From the NCBI GenBank assembly GCA_040222185.1, contig JAVKDP010000043.1, forward strand, positions 1 through 33,029: a stretch of DNA of 33,029 bases, written 5' to 3'. The notes under the pieces are model-generated. The model saw nothing but the letters and a program-made list of their open reading frames with translations. It searched no databases and was not told the origin of the DNA. How positions within the stretch are numbered: position 1 is the first letter of the stretch; each line of letters opens with the position of its first letter. Source of the stretch: JAVKDP01 sp040222185. Lineage in GTDB: Bacteria > Bacteroidota > Rhodothermia > Balneolales > Balneolaceae. Shown piece after piece: positions 23,979-31,957 of this stretch. The position numbers and the translations under genes were made by a program.

Positions 23979-25781
23979 ATGTCGACGTTCAAAGAACTAG
24001 GTCTCAAGGATGAAATCTTAGAGGCCGTAGAAATACTGGGCTTTACACAACCAACAAAGGTTCAGGAATTAGCTATTCCTACCATACTTGCATCAGAAAG
24101 AGATTTGGTAGCACTTGCCCAAACAGGAACCGGGAAAACAGGCGCTTTTGGTTTACCAAGTTTGCACAAAGTTGATCCTAATAACCCTGCTGTTCAGGTA
24201 TTGGTATTATCTCCTACAAGAGAGCTTGCAATTCAAATTGCTAAAGATCTAAAGGCTTTTTCTAAAAAGATTAAAGGGTTAAAAACGGTTGCCGTTTATG
24301 GCGGTTCAAATATTATGTCCCAAATAAGGGCTCTTGAAAATGGCTGCCAGGTAGTGATTGGTACACCGGGGCGTATGCTTGATCTGATTAATCGAAAGAA
24401 ATTGAAAGTAAACAATGTAACCACATTGGTACTTGATGAAGCCGATGAAATGTTGAACATGGGCTTCCAGGAAGATCTGGATGAAATCTTATCAGATACA
24501 CCAAAGGAAAAGCAAACCCTTCTATTCTCAGCAACTATGCCTAAACAGATTGCAAGGATTGCTAAGAAGTACATGAACGATCCGGAAGAAATTGAAGTAG
24601 GAGAGCGTAATGCTGGTGCTAAGAATGTTGAGCATCATTATTACATGGTGCATGCAAAAGATCGTTTCGAAGCTTTAAAAAGAATGACAGACATGAACCC
24701 GGGTATTTATGGGATCATCTTCTGTAGAACAAGAAGGGAAACTGCAGAGATAGCCTCAAAGTTAAATAAAGATGGATATGATGTAGATTTACTAAATGGT
24801 GACCTGTCTCAGGCGCAACGTGATGATGTTATGGGTCGTTTCAGGTCAAAAGATATTCAGCTTTTAGTGGCTACAGATGTAGCAGCACGTGGATTGGACG
24901 TAAATGATCTTACTCATGTTATCAACTTCAATTTACCAGATGATTTGGAAGTTTATATCCACAGAAGTGGTAGAACAGGCCGTGCTGGTAAAAGTGGTGT
25001 TTCCATTTCAATCGTTCATACCCGTGAAATGAGAAGAATTCGTGACCTGGAAAGGATGTCAGGTAAAGGTTTTATCAAAAAAGAGGTACCGAGTGGCGAA
25101 GAGATTTGCGGAATTAGGATGTTAAGCCTGATTGATAAAGTGAAAGAAACCGAAGTTAATGATGAGCAATTACAGAAGTTTCTGCCCCAGGCTTTAGAAA
25201 AGCTTGCTGATTTTGACAGGGAAGATTTGATAAAGCATTTTTTATCTGTAGAGTTCAACCAATTCCTTGATTATTATTCTGGCTCGAACGATCTAAATGC
25301 TAAGGGAGGAGATCGTGGAAGGAATTCAGACCGCGGTAGCAGAAGTGATCGCGGAGATCGAAGACGAGACGACAGAGGAAGCAGAAAGGGAGTTACTGAA
25401 CCCGGTTTTGAACGCTTTTTCATTAATGTTGGTCGAAGAGATGGTTTGAACCCTGTACGATTGATGGGGCTTGTAAATGAGCAACTGAATGGTTCAAAAC
25501 CCGATTTTGGAAAAATTGATATTCAGAATAATTTCTCATTCTTTGAAGTAGAAAATGGCTATGAGAGCAATCTTATTCAGGGAGTTACAGGTTCAAAATT
25601 TGAAGGACGTGATGTAGCTGTTGAATCTGCAAAACAAGACGAAAAGGCCAAAAGTCGAGGTAAATCCCGCGACTTTAAAAGAGAAGGCAAGAAAAAGGGC
25701 GGCGGATCAAAAGGTCACAGAAAAGGTGGAAAGCCAGAAGGTTTTAGGAAAAGCAGCGGAAAGAATAGAAAAAGAAAGTAA
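23979..25781 (+). CDS. DEAD-box RNA helicase with DbpA-like C-terminal domain
   Basis: A 600-residue ATP-dependent RNA helicase. The helicase core shows the Q motif (FTQPTKVQELAIP), Walker A AQTGTGKT (47-54, Lys53), PTRELA, GTPGRMLDL, DEAD in VLDEADEMLNMGF, SAT, then in the second RecA lobe ATDVAARGLDV and HRSGRTGRAGKSG. A linker rich in Arg, Gly, Asp and Ser (about 440-470) leads to a DbpA-type RNA-binding domain (EPGFERFFINVGRRDGLNPV region) and a basic Lys/Gly/Arg tail. This layout fits DeaD/CsdA-like helicases involved in ribosome assembly and cold adaptation. The next gene begins 6 bp later. The exact paralogue name is not fixed. Confidence 0.93.
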   Translation: MSTFKELGLKDEILEAVEILGFTQPTKVQELAIPTILASERDLVALAQTGTGKTGAFGLPSLHKVDPNNPAVQVLVLSPTRELAIQIAKDLKAFSKKIKGLKTVAVYGGSNIMSQIRALENGCQVVIGTPGRMLDLINRKKLKVNNVTTLVLDEADEMLNMGFQEDLDEILSDTPKEKQTLLFSATMPKQIARIAKKYMNDPEEIEVGERNAGAKNVEHHYYMVHAKDRFEALKRMTDMNPGIYGIIFCRTRRETAEIASKLNKDGYDVDLLNGDLSQAQRDDVMGRFRSKDIQLLVATDVAARGLDVNDLTHVINFNLPDDLEVYIHRSGRTGRAGKSGVSISIVHTREMRRIRDLERMSGKGFIKKEVPSGEEICGIRMLSLIDKVKETEVNDEQLQKFLPQALEKLADFDREDLIKHFLSVEFNQFLDYYSGSNDLNAKGGDRGRNSDRGSRSDRGDRRRDDRGSRKGVTEPGFERFFINVGRRDGLNPVRLMGLVNEQLNGSKPDFGKIDIQNNFSFFEVENGYESNLIQGVTGSKFEGRDVAVESAKQDEKAKSRGKSRDFKREGKKKGGGSKGHRKGGKPEGFRKSSGKNRKRK

Positions 25782-25787
25782 GTAGGC

Positions 25788-26687
25788 ATGAAAGAGTTCG
25801 ATGTAGTCATTCTAACTGAATCTAGATATCTAAATCCTGATACAGTTGATGATTACATTCAGAATGTGCTAACTGAAGACGAGCTTCTGAAGTCCGAGTT
25901 GGAGAGCCTTGGGTTGAAAGTCTCCAGGAAAGATTGGTCAGACCTAGATTTTGATTGGAGTACCACCAGGAGTGCTGTATTTCGAACTACCTGGGATTAT
26001 TTCGACCGTTTTAGTGAATTCAAAGAATGGTTGAGTAAGGTCGAGTCTCTCACCCAATTTTTTAACCCTATTTCACAGATTAAATGGAATATGGATAAAT
26101 GGTACCTGAATGATCTCAGAAAGAAGGGAATCCACGTTGTAGAAACCATATATATCAAGAAAGGAGAAAAGAGATCATTAAGAGAGTTAGTTCAAGCATC
26201 AGAGTTTTTAGATATAATTCTTAAACCTACTATCGCTGGCGCAGCACGCCATACATATAAGATAAACGTCCAGAATGTTGCCGATTACCAGGAAATTTTC
26301 GAAGAACTAATACAAAACGAAGATTTCATGATACAGCCCTTTCAGTATAATATTACTGAGAAAGGAGAGATATCATTTATGGTTATAGATGGGAAGTTTA
26401 CACATGCCATTCTGAAAAAAGCCAGGCCAGGAGATTTCAGAGTTCAGGATGATTTTGGAGGTACTGTTCATTCCTACATCGCTTCTAAAAATGAAATTGA
26501 GTTTGCTGAAGAGGTAGTTCGAGCTTGCAATCCACTTCCAGCGTATGCACGGGTAGATGTGATGTGGGATAACGAAAACAGGCTCGCCGTTTCTGAGGTA
26601 GAATTGGTAGAGCCTGAACTTTGGTTTCGGGAATGTAAAGAAGCAGCCAGATTATTAGCTAAAACGATAGCCAAAGGTATTCAATAG
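25788..26687 (+). CDS. ATP-grasp domain protein (DcsG/RimK-like)
   Basis: A 299-residue protein resembling the glutathione-synthetase-type ATP-grasp group that includes DcsG of cycloserine biosynthesis and similar bacterial proteins. Visible are an N-terminal preATP-grasp part (DVVILTESRYLN, then FRTTWDYFDRFSEFKEWL), a lysine region IILKPTIAGAARHTY for ATP binding, FMIQPFQYNITEKGEISFMV, FTHAILKKARPGDFRVQDDFGG, and a C-terminal ARVDVMWDNENRLAVSEVEL with acidic metal ligands. ATP-grasp enzymes form amide or similar bonds between a carboxylate and a nucleophile. The substrate is not readable. It starts 6 bp after the helicase stop and is probably co-transcribed; the ends of this gene and the YHS gene are 1 bp apart. 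Confidence 0.8.
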   Translation: MKEFDVVILTESRYLNPDTVDDYIQNVLTEDELLKSELESLGLKVSRKDWSDLDFDWSTTRSAVFRTTWDYFDRFSEFKEWLSKVESLTQFFNPISQIKWNMDKWYLNDLRKKGIHVVETIYIKKGEKRSLRELVQASEFLDIILKPTIAGAARHTYKINVQNVADYQEIFEELIQNEDFMIQPFQYNITEKGEISFMVIDGKFTHAILKKARPGDFRVQDDFGGTVHSYIASKNEIEFAEEVVRACNPLPAYARVDVMWDNENRLAVSEVELVEPELWFRECKEAARLLAKTIAKGIQ

Positions 26688-26688
26688 C

Positions 26689-27180
26689 CTAGCTTCCTGA
26701 GACAATACCTTCCCAATTTGTATTAGCTTTAGGATGTAGGTCCTCTTCTTCTTGATTCCATTTAGGAAGTGTATTAATCCCGAATCGATTATAAAATAAA
26801 AAGAGTTTGCCGTCTACAATCTTATATGTTTTTGGATTGGCTCCAGTCTTAGAGCCTTTTTTACCCATTGCAAAAGCGCACCATCCACCATAAGCTGGCT
26901 CGTATTTTTCCGGGTTTGATTTAAAAGTGTCAAGATTTTCCTGCGAAGTAAACTGATATGTCACTCCTTTAAAAGAATAGGTAATATCTTTTGATCCCTT
27001 TTGAGGTTCATCAGCTATGAAATAGCTAACTGGGTCATATCCTCCGATAGCGACATCTTTTCTGTCCAGATTGAGATGTTCAGTTCTGACCTCTTCAGCA
27101 AGTTCTGCATCAGCAATTTGAGCTAATGTGCCTGTAGTTAGAGTAGTTAATAATGTTATACTTAGTAAAAGAGTTTTCAT
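26689..27180 (-). CDS. Exported YHS-domain protein
   Basis: A 163-residue secreted protein with an N-terminal signal peptide (residues 1 to about 20, ending TLAQ). The mature part holds the YHS signature: GGYDPVSYFIADEPQKGS, then ITYSFKGVTYQFTSQENLDTF, then NPEKYEPAYGGWCAFAMGKKG, with the single conserved cysteine in GGWCA. In proteins of this type the domain is thought to bind metal, often in copper or heavy-metal handling, but that is family knowledge only. It stands alone on the minus strand between the convergent ATP-grasp gene and the lipoprotein gene, and lies 167 bp downstream of the latter. Confidence 0.85.
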   Translation of the reverse strand: MKTLLLSITLLTTLTTGTLAQIADAELAEEVRTEHLNLDRKDVAIGGYDPVSYFIADEPQKGSKDITYSFKGVTYQFTSQENLDTFKSNPEKYEPAYGGWCAFAMGKKGSKTGANPKTYKIVDGKLFLFYNRFGINTLPKWNQEEEDLHPKANTNWEGIVSGS

Positions 27181-27309
27181 AATTAGATATAAATAAAAGT
27201 TTGAACTTCAATGTTAGAACATTAATTATAAACATTCCAGTTTTAGATCATCGATATTCACTATAGTCTTGATATCAACTTAAGGGTAAACAGCTCTTAA
27301 ATAATTTTC

Positions 27310-27334
27310 ATCACAGAATAATAAAATCTGTGAT
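27310..27334. terminator. 8-bp hairpin downstream of the lipoprotein gene
   Basis: ATCACAGA (27310-27317) and TCTGTGAT (27327-27334) pair perfectly across a 9-base A-rich loop, 13 bp after the lipoprotein stop on the minus strand. On that strand the loop is T-rich, and the region downstream reads GAAAATTATTT, so it is only a weak Rho-independent terminator candidate. It lies within the 167-bp gap to the YHS gene. Confidence 0.4.
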
Positions 27335-27347
27335 AGGGCTTATTTAT

Positions 27348-28046
27348 CTAGCTTTCAGAGCAAATGGAAGGAGTGAGGGAGGTATCCTCGGCTTTATTTT
27401 GATCTACAGCCTGGTGATAGAGCACCATTCGGTCAACCGCGTGTCCATTTGATCTTCCTGATACCAATATGGTATAAGTTCCAGCTTCATTAAAGGTAGC
27501 GTAGATTTGGTGGGCATCATTGTCAGAGGTATTAGCATCCCATTTCCAGGTACCTACGGTATTCATATATACTTTGAACCATCCATCAGCTCCAGCTCCT
27601 TCAGGATTCGGGCTCTTTCCGGACCCATGCGGATAGATTTTTGAAGTGCTACCCTGAGTTGCAAAAAAGTCATCCGCATCAGGAATTTTCATCCAGTTAT
27701 CATTATGCTCTGTAATATCATCTCCGATTGCGATCCTGGATCTCCAGTTGAAACGGTATGTACCCGGAGTTTCAAGATGCACTTTGTAGGTTAACAAACC
27801 ATTACCCGGATTACCAAAGAAATCATCACCAGCCCATTGTATATAAGAATCACCAGTGAACCCCGGGATTTCGGTTTTAATATCCCAACCAGCAGGCACG
27901 CTATCTTTCTCCATTTCAATGACTACAATTCCATCAATTTCCAGGAAATCACCTGTTGAACAAGCTCTGGGTACCTCCTCGGTTGGATTGTCTGTTTTGC
28001 AAGAGATCACGAGGAGAATACATAATGGAAGAAAAAGCTTGTACAT
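27348..28046 (-). CDS. Predicted surface or periplasmic lipoprotein with beta-sandwich domain
   Basis: A 232-residue protein with a lipoprotein signal peptide: LPLCILLVISC, with the lipobox cysteine at residue 16, followed by KTDN. The rest reads as a beta-rich domain with aromatic- and glycine-rich strands such as VVIEMEKDSVPAGWDI, SYIQWAGDDFFGNPGNG, TYRFNWRSRIAIGD and TWKWDANTSDNDAHQIYATF, ending in GTYTILVSGRSNGHAVDRMVL. The pattern is typical of carbohydrate-binding or malectin-like modules that follow enzymes of secreted polysaccharide breakdown, though no enzyme is attached. A short tail rich in Asp, Thr and Ser ends it. The call is by fold pattern; binding target is unknown. It lies 94 bp downstream of hisI. 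Confidence 0.6.
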   Translation of the reverse strand: MYKLFLPLCILLVISCKTDNPTEEVPRACSTGDFLEIDGIVVIEMEKDSVPAGWDIKTEIPGFTGDSYIQWAGDDFFGNPGNGLLTYKVHLETPGTYRFNWRSRIAIGDDITEHNDNWMKIPDADDFFATQGSTSKIYPHGSGKSPNPEGAGADGWFKVYMNTVGTWKWDANTSDNDAHQIYATFNEAGTYTILVSGRSNGHAVDRMVLYHQAVDQNKAEDTSLTPSICSES

Positions 28047-28140
28047 AAATTGTATTTTGAATTCAAAATTGGAAAGATGAAAGATAATAAAAGCTTGTTA
28101 TTATGCTATACCATTTTGAAGAGTTTTAGAGGAAAACTAT

Positions 28141-28623
28141 TTATAGTTTGGTAGGGTTAGGAGCATCACCATACACTTCCAAAGGATCAAATACTTTTTC
28201 GGTTTCCTCGAAATGTAAAGCTCCGTCTTTTTCGAAGAATTCGTTACCCGTTGGCACACTTCTGTAGAAGCATGATCGATAGCCTACATGGCAGCTGGCT
28301 CCGTTACCCTGGACGGTAACTCTCAACCAAACACAATCCTGATCATCATCAATACGCATTTCATCAACAATCTGGGTAAGCCCGGAAGTTGCACCCTTAT
28401 GCCACAGAGCTTCACGGCTTCGGCTATAGTACACTGCTTCGCCGAGCTCAATCGTCTTTTTCAAAGCTTCTTCATTCATATAACCATGCATTAGCAATTC
28501 ACCAGATGTGAAATCGGTAGTTACTACCGGGATGAGTCCGTTTTCCTGGAATTTAGGTGCGAGGTCATTGGCTTCTTCAACTTGCTCAACAGTAATGCGT
28601 TTTTTGAATTCTATGGTGCTCAT
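28141..28623 (-). CDS. hisI: Phosphoribosyl-AMP cyclohydrolase HisI, variant zinc site
   Basis: A 160-residue protein for the third step of histidine synthesis. It has the family stretches GELLMHGYMNEEALKKT, YYSRSREALWHKG (residues 65-77), and GASCHVGYRSCFYR (108-121), supplying Cys111 and Cys118. In the usual DCDxD segment the first zinc-ligand cysteine is an aspartate, giving IDDDQDCVW (Asp93), with a cysteine at 97 instead. There is no HisE domain, so the second function must be elsewhere. The start is an ATG 47 bp after yidD in a minus-strand group folE-cysS-yidD-hisI. Other his genes are not in the window. Confidence 0.9.
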   Translation of the reverse strand: MSTIEFKKRITVEQVEEANDLAPKFQENGLIPVVTTDFTSGELLMHGYMNEEALKKTIELGEAVYYSRSREALWHKGATSGLTQIVDEMRIDDDQDCVWLRVTVQGNGASCHVGYRSCFYRSVPTGNEFFEKDGALHFEETEKVFDPLEVYGDAPNPTKL

Positions 28624-28670
28624 ACTTGTATTCTTATCTTCTTCAGTTTTACCTGTAGAAGATCATTCAT

Positions 28671-28976
28671 TTAATTTATTGAAGATTCATCGCTATTGTC
28701 AGGAGTCACTTCATCGTTTTCATTAATTTTTTTACCAGGTATTTTTTTAGGAACAGGGTCGTGTCCATGATCACCCCAGGGGTGACATCTACCTATCCTT
28801 TTTATTCCCAACCAAAAACCTTTTAAAGGTCCCCATTCATTTACAGCTTCAATCATATACTGTGAACAAGTGGGAGAATATCTGCAGCTACTTCCCAACC
28901 AGGGTGAAATAGCTAATTGGTAAAAACGTACCAAACCAATAATCAGCTTGCTGAATATGAATTTCAGCAATTCCAT
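28671..28976 (-). CDS. yidD: Membrane protein insertion efficiency factor YidD
   Basis: A 101-residue small peripheral membrane protein with the classic core: an amphipathic N-terminal helix (LLKFIFSKLIIGLVRFYQL) then AISPWLGSSCRYSPTCSQYM, then AVNEWGPLKGFWLGIKRIGRCHPWGDHG. The cysteines CRYSPTCS and RCHPW are conserved. It helps the YidC insertase. The C-terminus carries an extra 20-residue polar tail (NENDEVTPDNSDESS). The ATG overlaps the cysS stop (TGATG) by one base, so it is translationally coupled to cysS. In many bacteria yidD sits with rnpA and yidC; here it does not. Confidence 0.95.
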   Translation of the reverse strand: MELLKFIFSKLIIGLVRFYQLAISPWLGSSCRYSPTCSQYMIEAVNEWGPLKGFWLGIKRIGRCHPWGDHGHDPVPKKIPGKKINENDEVTPDNSDESSIN

Positions 28977-30430
28977 CAGTTAATACTGAATGTTGTACCT
29001 TCTTTACCATCCATAATTTGAACTCCCAGCGCTTTTAGGTCGTCCCTTACTTTATCAGAGAGCGCAAAATCCTTATTTGCCCGGGCTTCTTTTCTAATAT
29101 CAATCAACAGGTTTACAAGTCCTTCAGTAAGGTTCCCATTTCCACCTGAATTTTCATCTGCTCCGATTCCCAGAACTTCTTCAATCACTGAGTTCATGAA
29201 TACCCTGATCTGATCCAGGTTTGAAGGAGCCTTGTTAGCTGTTATAAGCTTTCTAATTTCTTTCAAATGTTCAAAAACTACTGCAATAGCCTGAGCCGAG
29301 TTGAAGTCGTCGTTCATTACTTCTTCAAATGAGTTCTTAAATCCTTCCAAATCATAAGGCGCTGCTTCACTAGCTTCAGCCTTAGAAATCGCAGAAATCA
29401 TAGAATGCAAATTTTTGAGGCCTGTTTCAGCAGCTTCTAATGCTTCTTCTGAGAAATCAGTTGTACTTCTGTAATGGCTTTGAAGAAGGAAGAAACGAAT
29501 CACTTGCGGGCTCCAGGCCCTGTTTAATAATCTGTGATTTCCGTTAAAAAACTCATGCAGGTTAATGGCATTTCCTAACGACTTTCCCATTTTCTGGCCG
29601 CCAAGAGTAACCATATTGTTGTGCATCCAGTATTTTACAAACTGAGATCCATGCGCGCACTCAGATTGTGCAATTTCACATTCGTGATGAGGGAACTGAT
29701 TTTCCAGCCCTCCACCGTGAATATCAAAACTGTTGCCAAGGTATTTATTACTCATCGCTGAACATTCAATATGCCATCCTGGATAACCAGTGCCCCATGG
29801 AGAATGCCATTTCATCAAGTGACTTTCTTCTGCTCTTTTCCAGAGTGCAAAATCTGCAGGATTCTTTTTGTCTGAGGCAGTTTCCACACGAGTACCGGAT
29901 TCTGCTTCATCCAGATTTCTTCCACTTAGTTTTCCGTAATCAGGATCAGAACTCACATCGAAATACACATTGCCATCTACATTATAGGCATGTCCTTTTT
30001 GGATGAGCGTTTCAATCATCTCAATTTGTTCAGGAATATGACCAGTAGCCCTTGGAGCAATATCAGGGCGTAATACGTTCAGAGCATCCATATCTCTGAA
30101 ATAGGTATACGTATATTTTTCCGCGATTTCCATTGGATCGGTTTGTTCCAATCGCGCCTTTTTTGCCAGTTTATCCTCGCCTTCATCGCCGTCTCCAACA
30201 AGGTGGCCTACATCTGTAATATTCTGAACATATCGTACTTTGAAGCCAAGATAGCGTAGGTAACGAAGCACCAGGTCAAATGAGACATAACTCTTTGCAT
30301 GCCCCAAATGTGCATCCCCATAAACCGTAGGTCCACAAACATACATCCCAACAAACGGAGGGCTAAGCGGCTCAAAAAGTTCTTTTTTCCTTGAAAGAGT
30401 GTTGTAAACGTGAAGTTTCTGCTCTGCCAA
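28976..30430 (-). CDS. cysS: Cysteinyl-tRNA synthetase
   Basis: A class I aminoacyl-tRNA synthetase of about 484 residues that charges tRNA-Cys. It has HLGH (residues 41-44, the HIGH motif) after VCGPTVYGDA (Cys32 zinc ligand), GWHIECSAMS and the FPHHECEIAQSECAHG zinc region, and KMGKSLGN (KMSKS motif). The C-terminus (VRDDLKALGVQIMDGKEGT) is normal. I place the start at the TTG at 30430, giving LAEQKLHVYNTLSRKK, because the open frame further upstream (to 30505) overlaps folE and adds 25 unrelated residues. The TTG lies 7 bp after the folE stop. It is intact and housekeeping. Confidence 0.96.
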   Translation of the reverse strand: MAEQKLHVYNTLSRKKELFEPLSPPFVGMYVCGPTVYGDAHLGHAKSYVSFDLVLRYLRYLGFKVRYVQNITDVGHLVGDGDEGEDKLAKKARLEQTDPMEIAEKYTYTYFRDMDALNVLRPDIAPRATGHIPEQIEMIETLIQKGHAYNVDGNVYFDVSSDPDYGKLSGRNLDEAESGTRVETASDKKNPADFALWKRAEESHLMKWHSPWGTGYPGWHIECSAMSNKYLGNSFDIHGGGLENQFPHHECEIAQSECAHGSQFVKYWMHNNMVTLGGQKMGKSLGNAINLHEFFNGNHRLLNRAWSPQVIRFFLLQSHYRSTTDFSEEALEAAETGLKNLHSMISAISKAEASEAAPYDLEGFKNSFEEVMNDDFNSAQAIAVVFEHLKEIRKLITANKAPSNLDQIRVFMNSVIEEVLGIGADENSGGNGNLTEGLVNLLIDIRKEARANKDFALSDKVRDDLKALGVQIMDGKEGTTFSIN

Positions 30431-30437
30431 AACGTTC

Positions 30438-31118
30438 TTAAAGTTCTGTGTTGGTTTTAATGAAGTCGATGAATTTTTGCTGAACGTCTTTTTCTTTAAA
30501 AGCACCTCTGAATTCAGATGTGATCGTGCTGCTTGAAATATCCTTAATTCCGCGGGTTGAAACGCACAGGTGTTTACTGTCTACAAAAACGGCTACATCA
30601 TTTGTTTCCATTGCTTCAGAAAGAGCATCAGCAATTTGAAGAGTTAAACGCTCCTGAACCTGAGGTCTTCTTGAGAAATAGTCGACAAGACGGTTAATTT
30701 TGGATAAGCCGATTACTTTTCCTTTTGAAATATAAGCTACATGAGCTTTTCCAATAAACGGGAGGAAATGATGCTCACAAAAAGAGGTAACCTGGATATT
30801 TTTCTCAATAACCATATCACTGTAGGCATACCCGTTGCTAAATGTTCGAGCTTCCGGCCTGTTCTTTGGGTTTAAACCCTGAAAAATTTCTTTCACGTAC
30901 ATCTTGGCTACTCTATAAGGAGTACCCTTCAAGCTGTCGTCGGTAAGGTCAAGACCGAGTGTATCCATGATTTTAGCAAAGTGTTCCTGGATAATCTCAA
31001 TTTTCTCAGAATCAGAAAGATCAAACGCATCCTCTCGAATGGGCGTAAGTTCTGATGACCCGAAATGAGCTTCCCCAATTTCATCTGCTGTAATTTGATC
31101 TAAATCTAATTTTTCCAA
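30438..31118 (-). CDS. folE: GTP cyclohydrolase I FolE
   Basis: A 226-residue enzyme that opens the GTP imidazole ring to 7,8-dihydroneopterin triphosphate, starting folate (and possibly biopterin or queuosine-type) synthesis. The core has TSFCEHHFLPFIGKAHVAYI, with zinc ligands Cys114 and His117, GLSKINRLVDYFSRRPQVQERLT, and HLCVSTRGI with Cys185 as the third ligand. GTPYRVAKMYVKEIFQGL precedes these. The N-terminal 40 residues are an acidic extension common in this family. The ATG is at 31118. The stop is 7 bp before the likely cysS TTG, so the two are probably co-transcribed. Confidence 0.96.
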   Translation of the reverse strand: MEKLDLDQITADEIGEAHFGSSELTPIREDAFDLSDSEKIEIIQEHFAKIMDTLGLDLTDDSLKGTPYRVAKMYVKEIFQGLNPKNRPEARTFSNGYAYSDMVIEKNIQVTSFCEHHFLPFIGKAHVAYISKGKVIGLSKINRLVDYFSRRPQVQERLTLQIADALSEAMETNDVAVFVDSKHLCVSTRGIKDISSSTITSEFRGAFKEKDVQQKFIDFIKTNTEL

Positions 31119-31343
31119 TGGGAGTAATTTCTTTCTAATTGGAGTAGGGAATACCTACCATGTACTTAAAACCGAACCTTAAAAATAAGAGTTCCTGAGA
31201 TCAATTAACAATGTATAGCCCAAGATTTAAGAATGAAGTTATTTTGACTAAAATTGGGGTTTCAGAGTTTCTAAGCTGGCTATTACTTCTCGTAAATTCG
31301 ATATTTGATGCTCAGGAAAAATTTCAGACCATAAAGTAGTTAG

Positions 31344-31649
31344 ATGATAAAGCATATCGTAATGTGGAAGCTTCATGATGAAGCCAATGGAAATACCAAA
31401 GCAGAGAATGCAGAAAGGTTTAAAACAATGCTTGAAGAGTTAATTCCGGTCATCTCCGAGCTCAAGAGCCTGGAAGTTGGAATTGGCTATAACGAAGCAG
31501 ATGGTGCCGTTTTTGATATGGTTTTAACGACTACTCACGATTCGAAAGAGGGCCTGAAAGCATATGCTATACATCCTGAACACGAAAAAGTGGTAGATTT
31601 TGCTAAAACGATAGTAGCAGAACGCAGGGTTGTTGATTACGAAATTTGA
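31344..31649 (+). CDS. Dabb (stress-responsive alpha/beta barrel) domain protein
   Basis: A 101-residue single Dabb domain, a ferredoxin-like dimeric alpha/beta barrel. It opens MIKHIVMWKLHDEA, has the helical AENAERFKTMLEELIPVI, then LKSLEVGIGYNEADGAVFDMVL, and ends AYAIHPEHEKVVDFAKTIVAERRVVDYE, where the HPEHxxV motif is diagnostic. Members range from plant stress proteins to bacterial polyketide-cyclising enzymes and heme-related proteins, so no function is assigned. Its stop overlaps the start of the next gene (TGATG). A 225-bp divergent region separates it from folE; I see no clear operator there. Confidence 0.85.
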   Translation: MIKHIVMWKLHDEANGNTKAENAERFKTMLEELIPVISELKSLEVGIGYNEADGAVFDMVLTTTHDSKEGLKAYAIHPEHEKVVDFAKTIVAERRVVDYEI

Positions 31650-31957
31650 TGTACGAGCCTGATCCCATAGAATTGCCAATTGACGGTATTTTGGATTTAC
31701 ATCTTTTCAGCCCAAAGGAAGTAAAGGATTTAGTACCCGATTATATCGAAGCCTGCCTTGAAAAAGAGATCACTTCTGTTAGGATTATTCATGGAAAGGG
31801 TAAAGGGGTGTTGAGAAGATTGGTTCATAGTATTTTAGATAAACATGACGAGGTTGATTCCTATCGGCTTGCAGATGATCGTAGCAGTTGGGGGGCAACG
31901 TTAGTAGAATTGAAGAAACCAAATAATGACAAAAGAAGAACTACAGTTATCTCTTGA
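31649..31957 (+). CDS. Stand-alone Smr domain protein
   Basis: A 102-residue protein, if started at the ATG at 31649 (the in-frame TTG at 31646 would add one residue). The Smr signature is clear: LDLHLFSPKEVKDLVPDYIEACLEKE (partly shown), VRIIHGKGKGVLRRLVHSIL with the HGKGxGxL loop, and a C-terminal SSWGATLVEL in place of the usual GGxGxTxVxL. Smr domains nick or cleave DNA or RNA, and in MutS2 the domain is attached to the MutS core. Here it starts within the Dabb stop and its end overlaps by 32 bp the start of a MutS-family gene, so the three are coupled. Function here is not established. Confidence 0.9.
   Translation: MYEPDPIELPIDGILDLHLFSPKEVKDLVPDYIEACLEKEITSVRIIHGKGKGVLRRLVHSILDKHDEVDSYRLADDRSSWGATLVELKKPNNDKRRTTVIS

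Noticed and set aside
30431..30505. 25-residue N-terminal extension of cysS overlapping folE
   Set aside because: The extension reads as the antisense-free continuation of the folE coding region in another frame and has no cysteinyl-tRNA synthetase similarity; the TTG at 30430 sits 7 bp after the folE stop.
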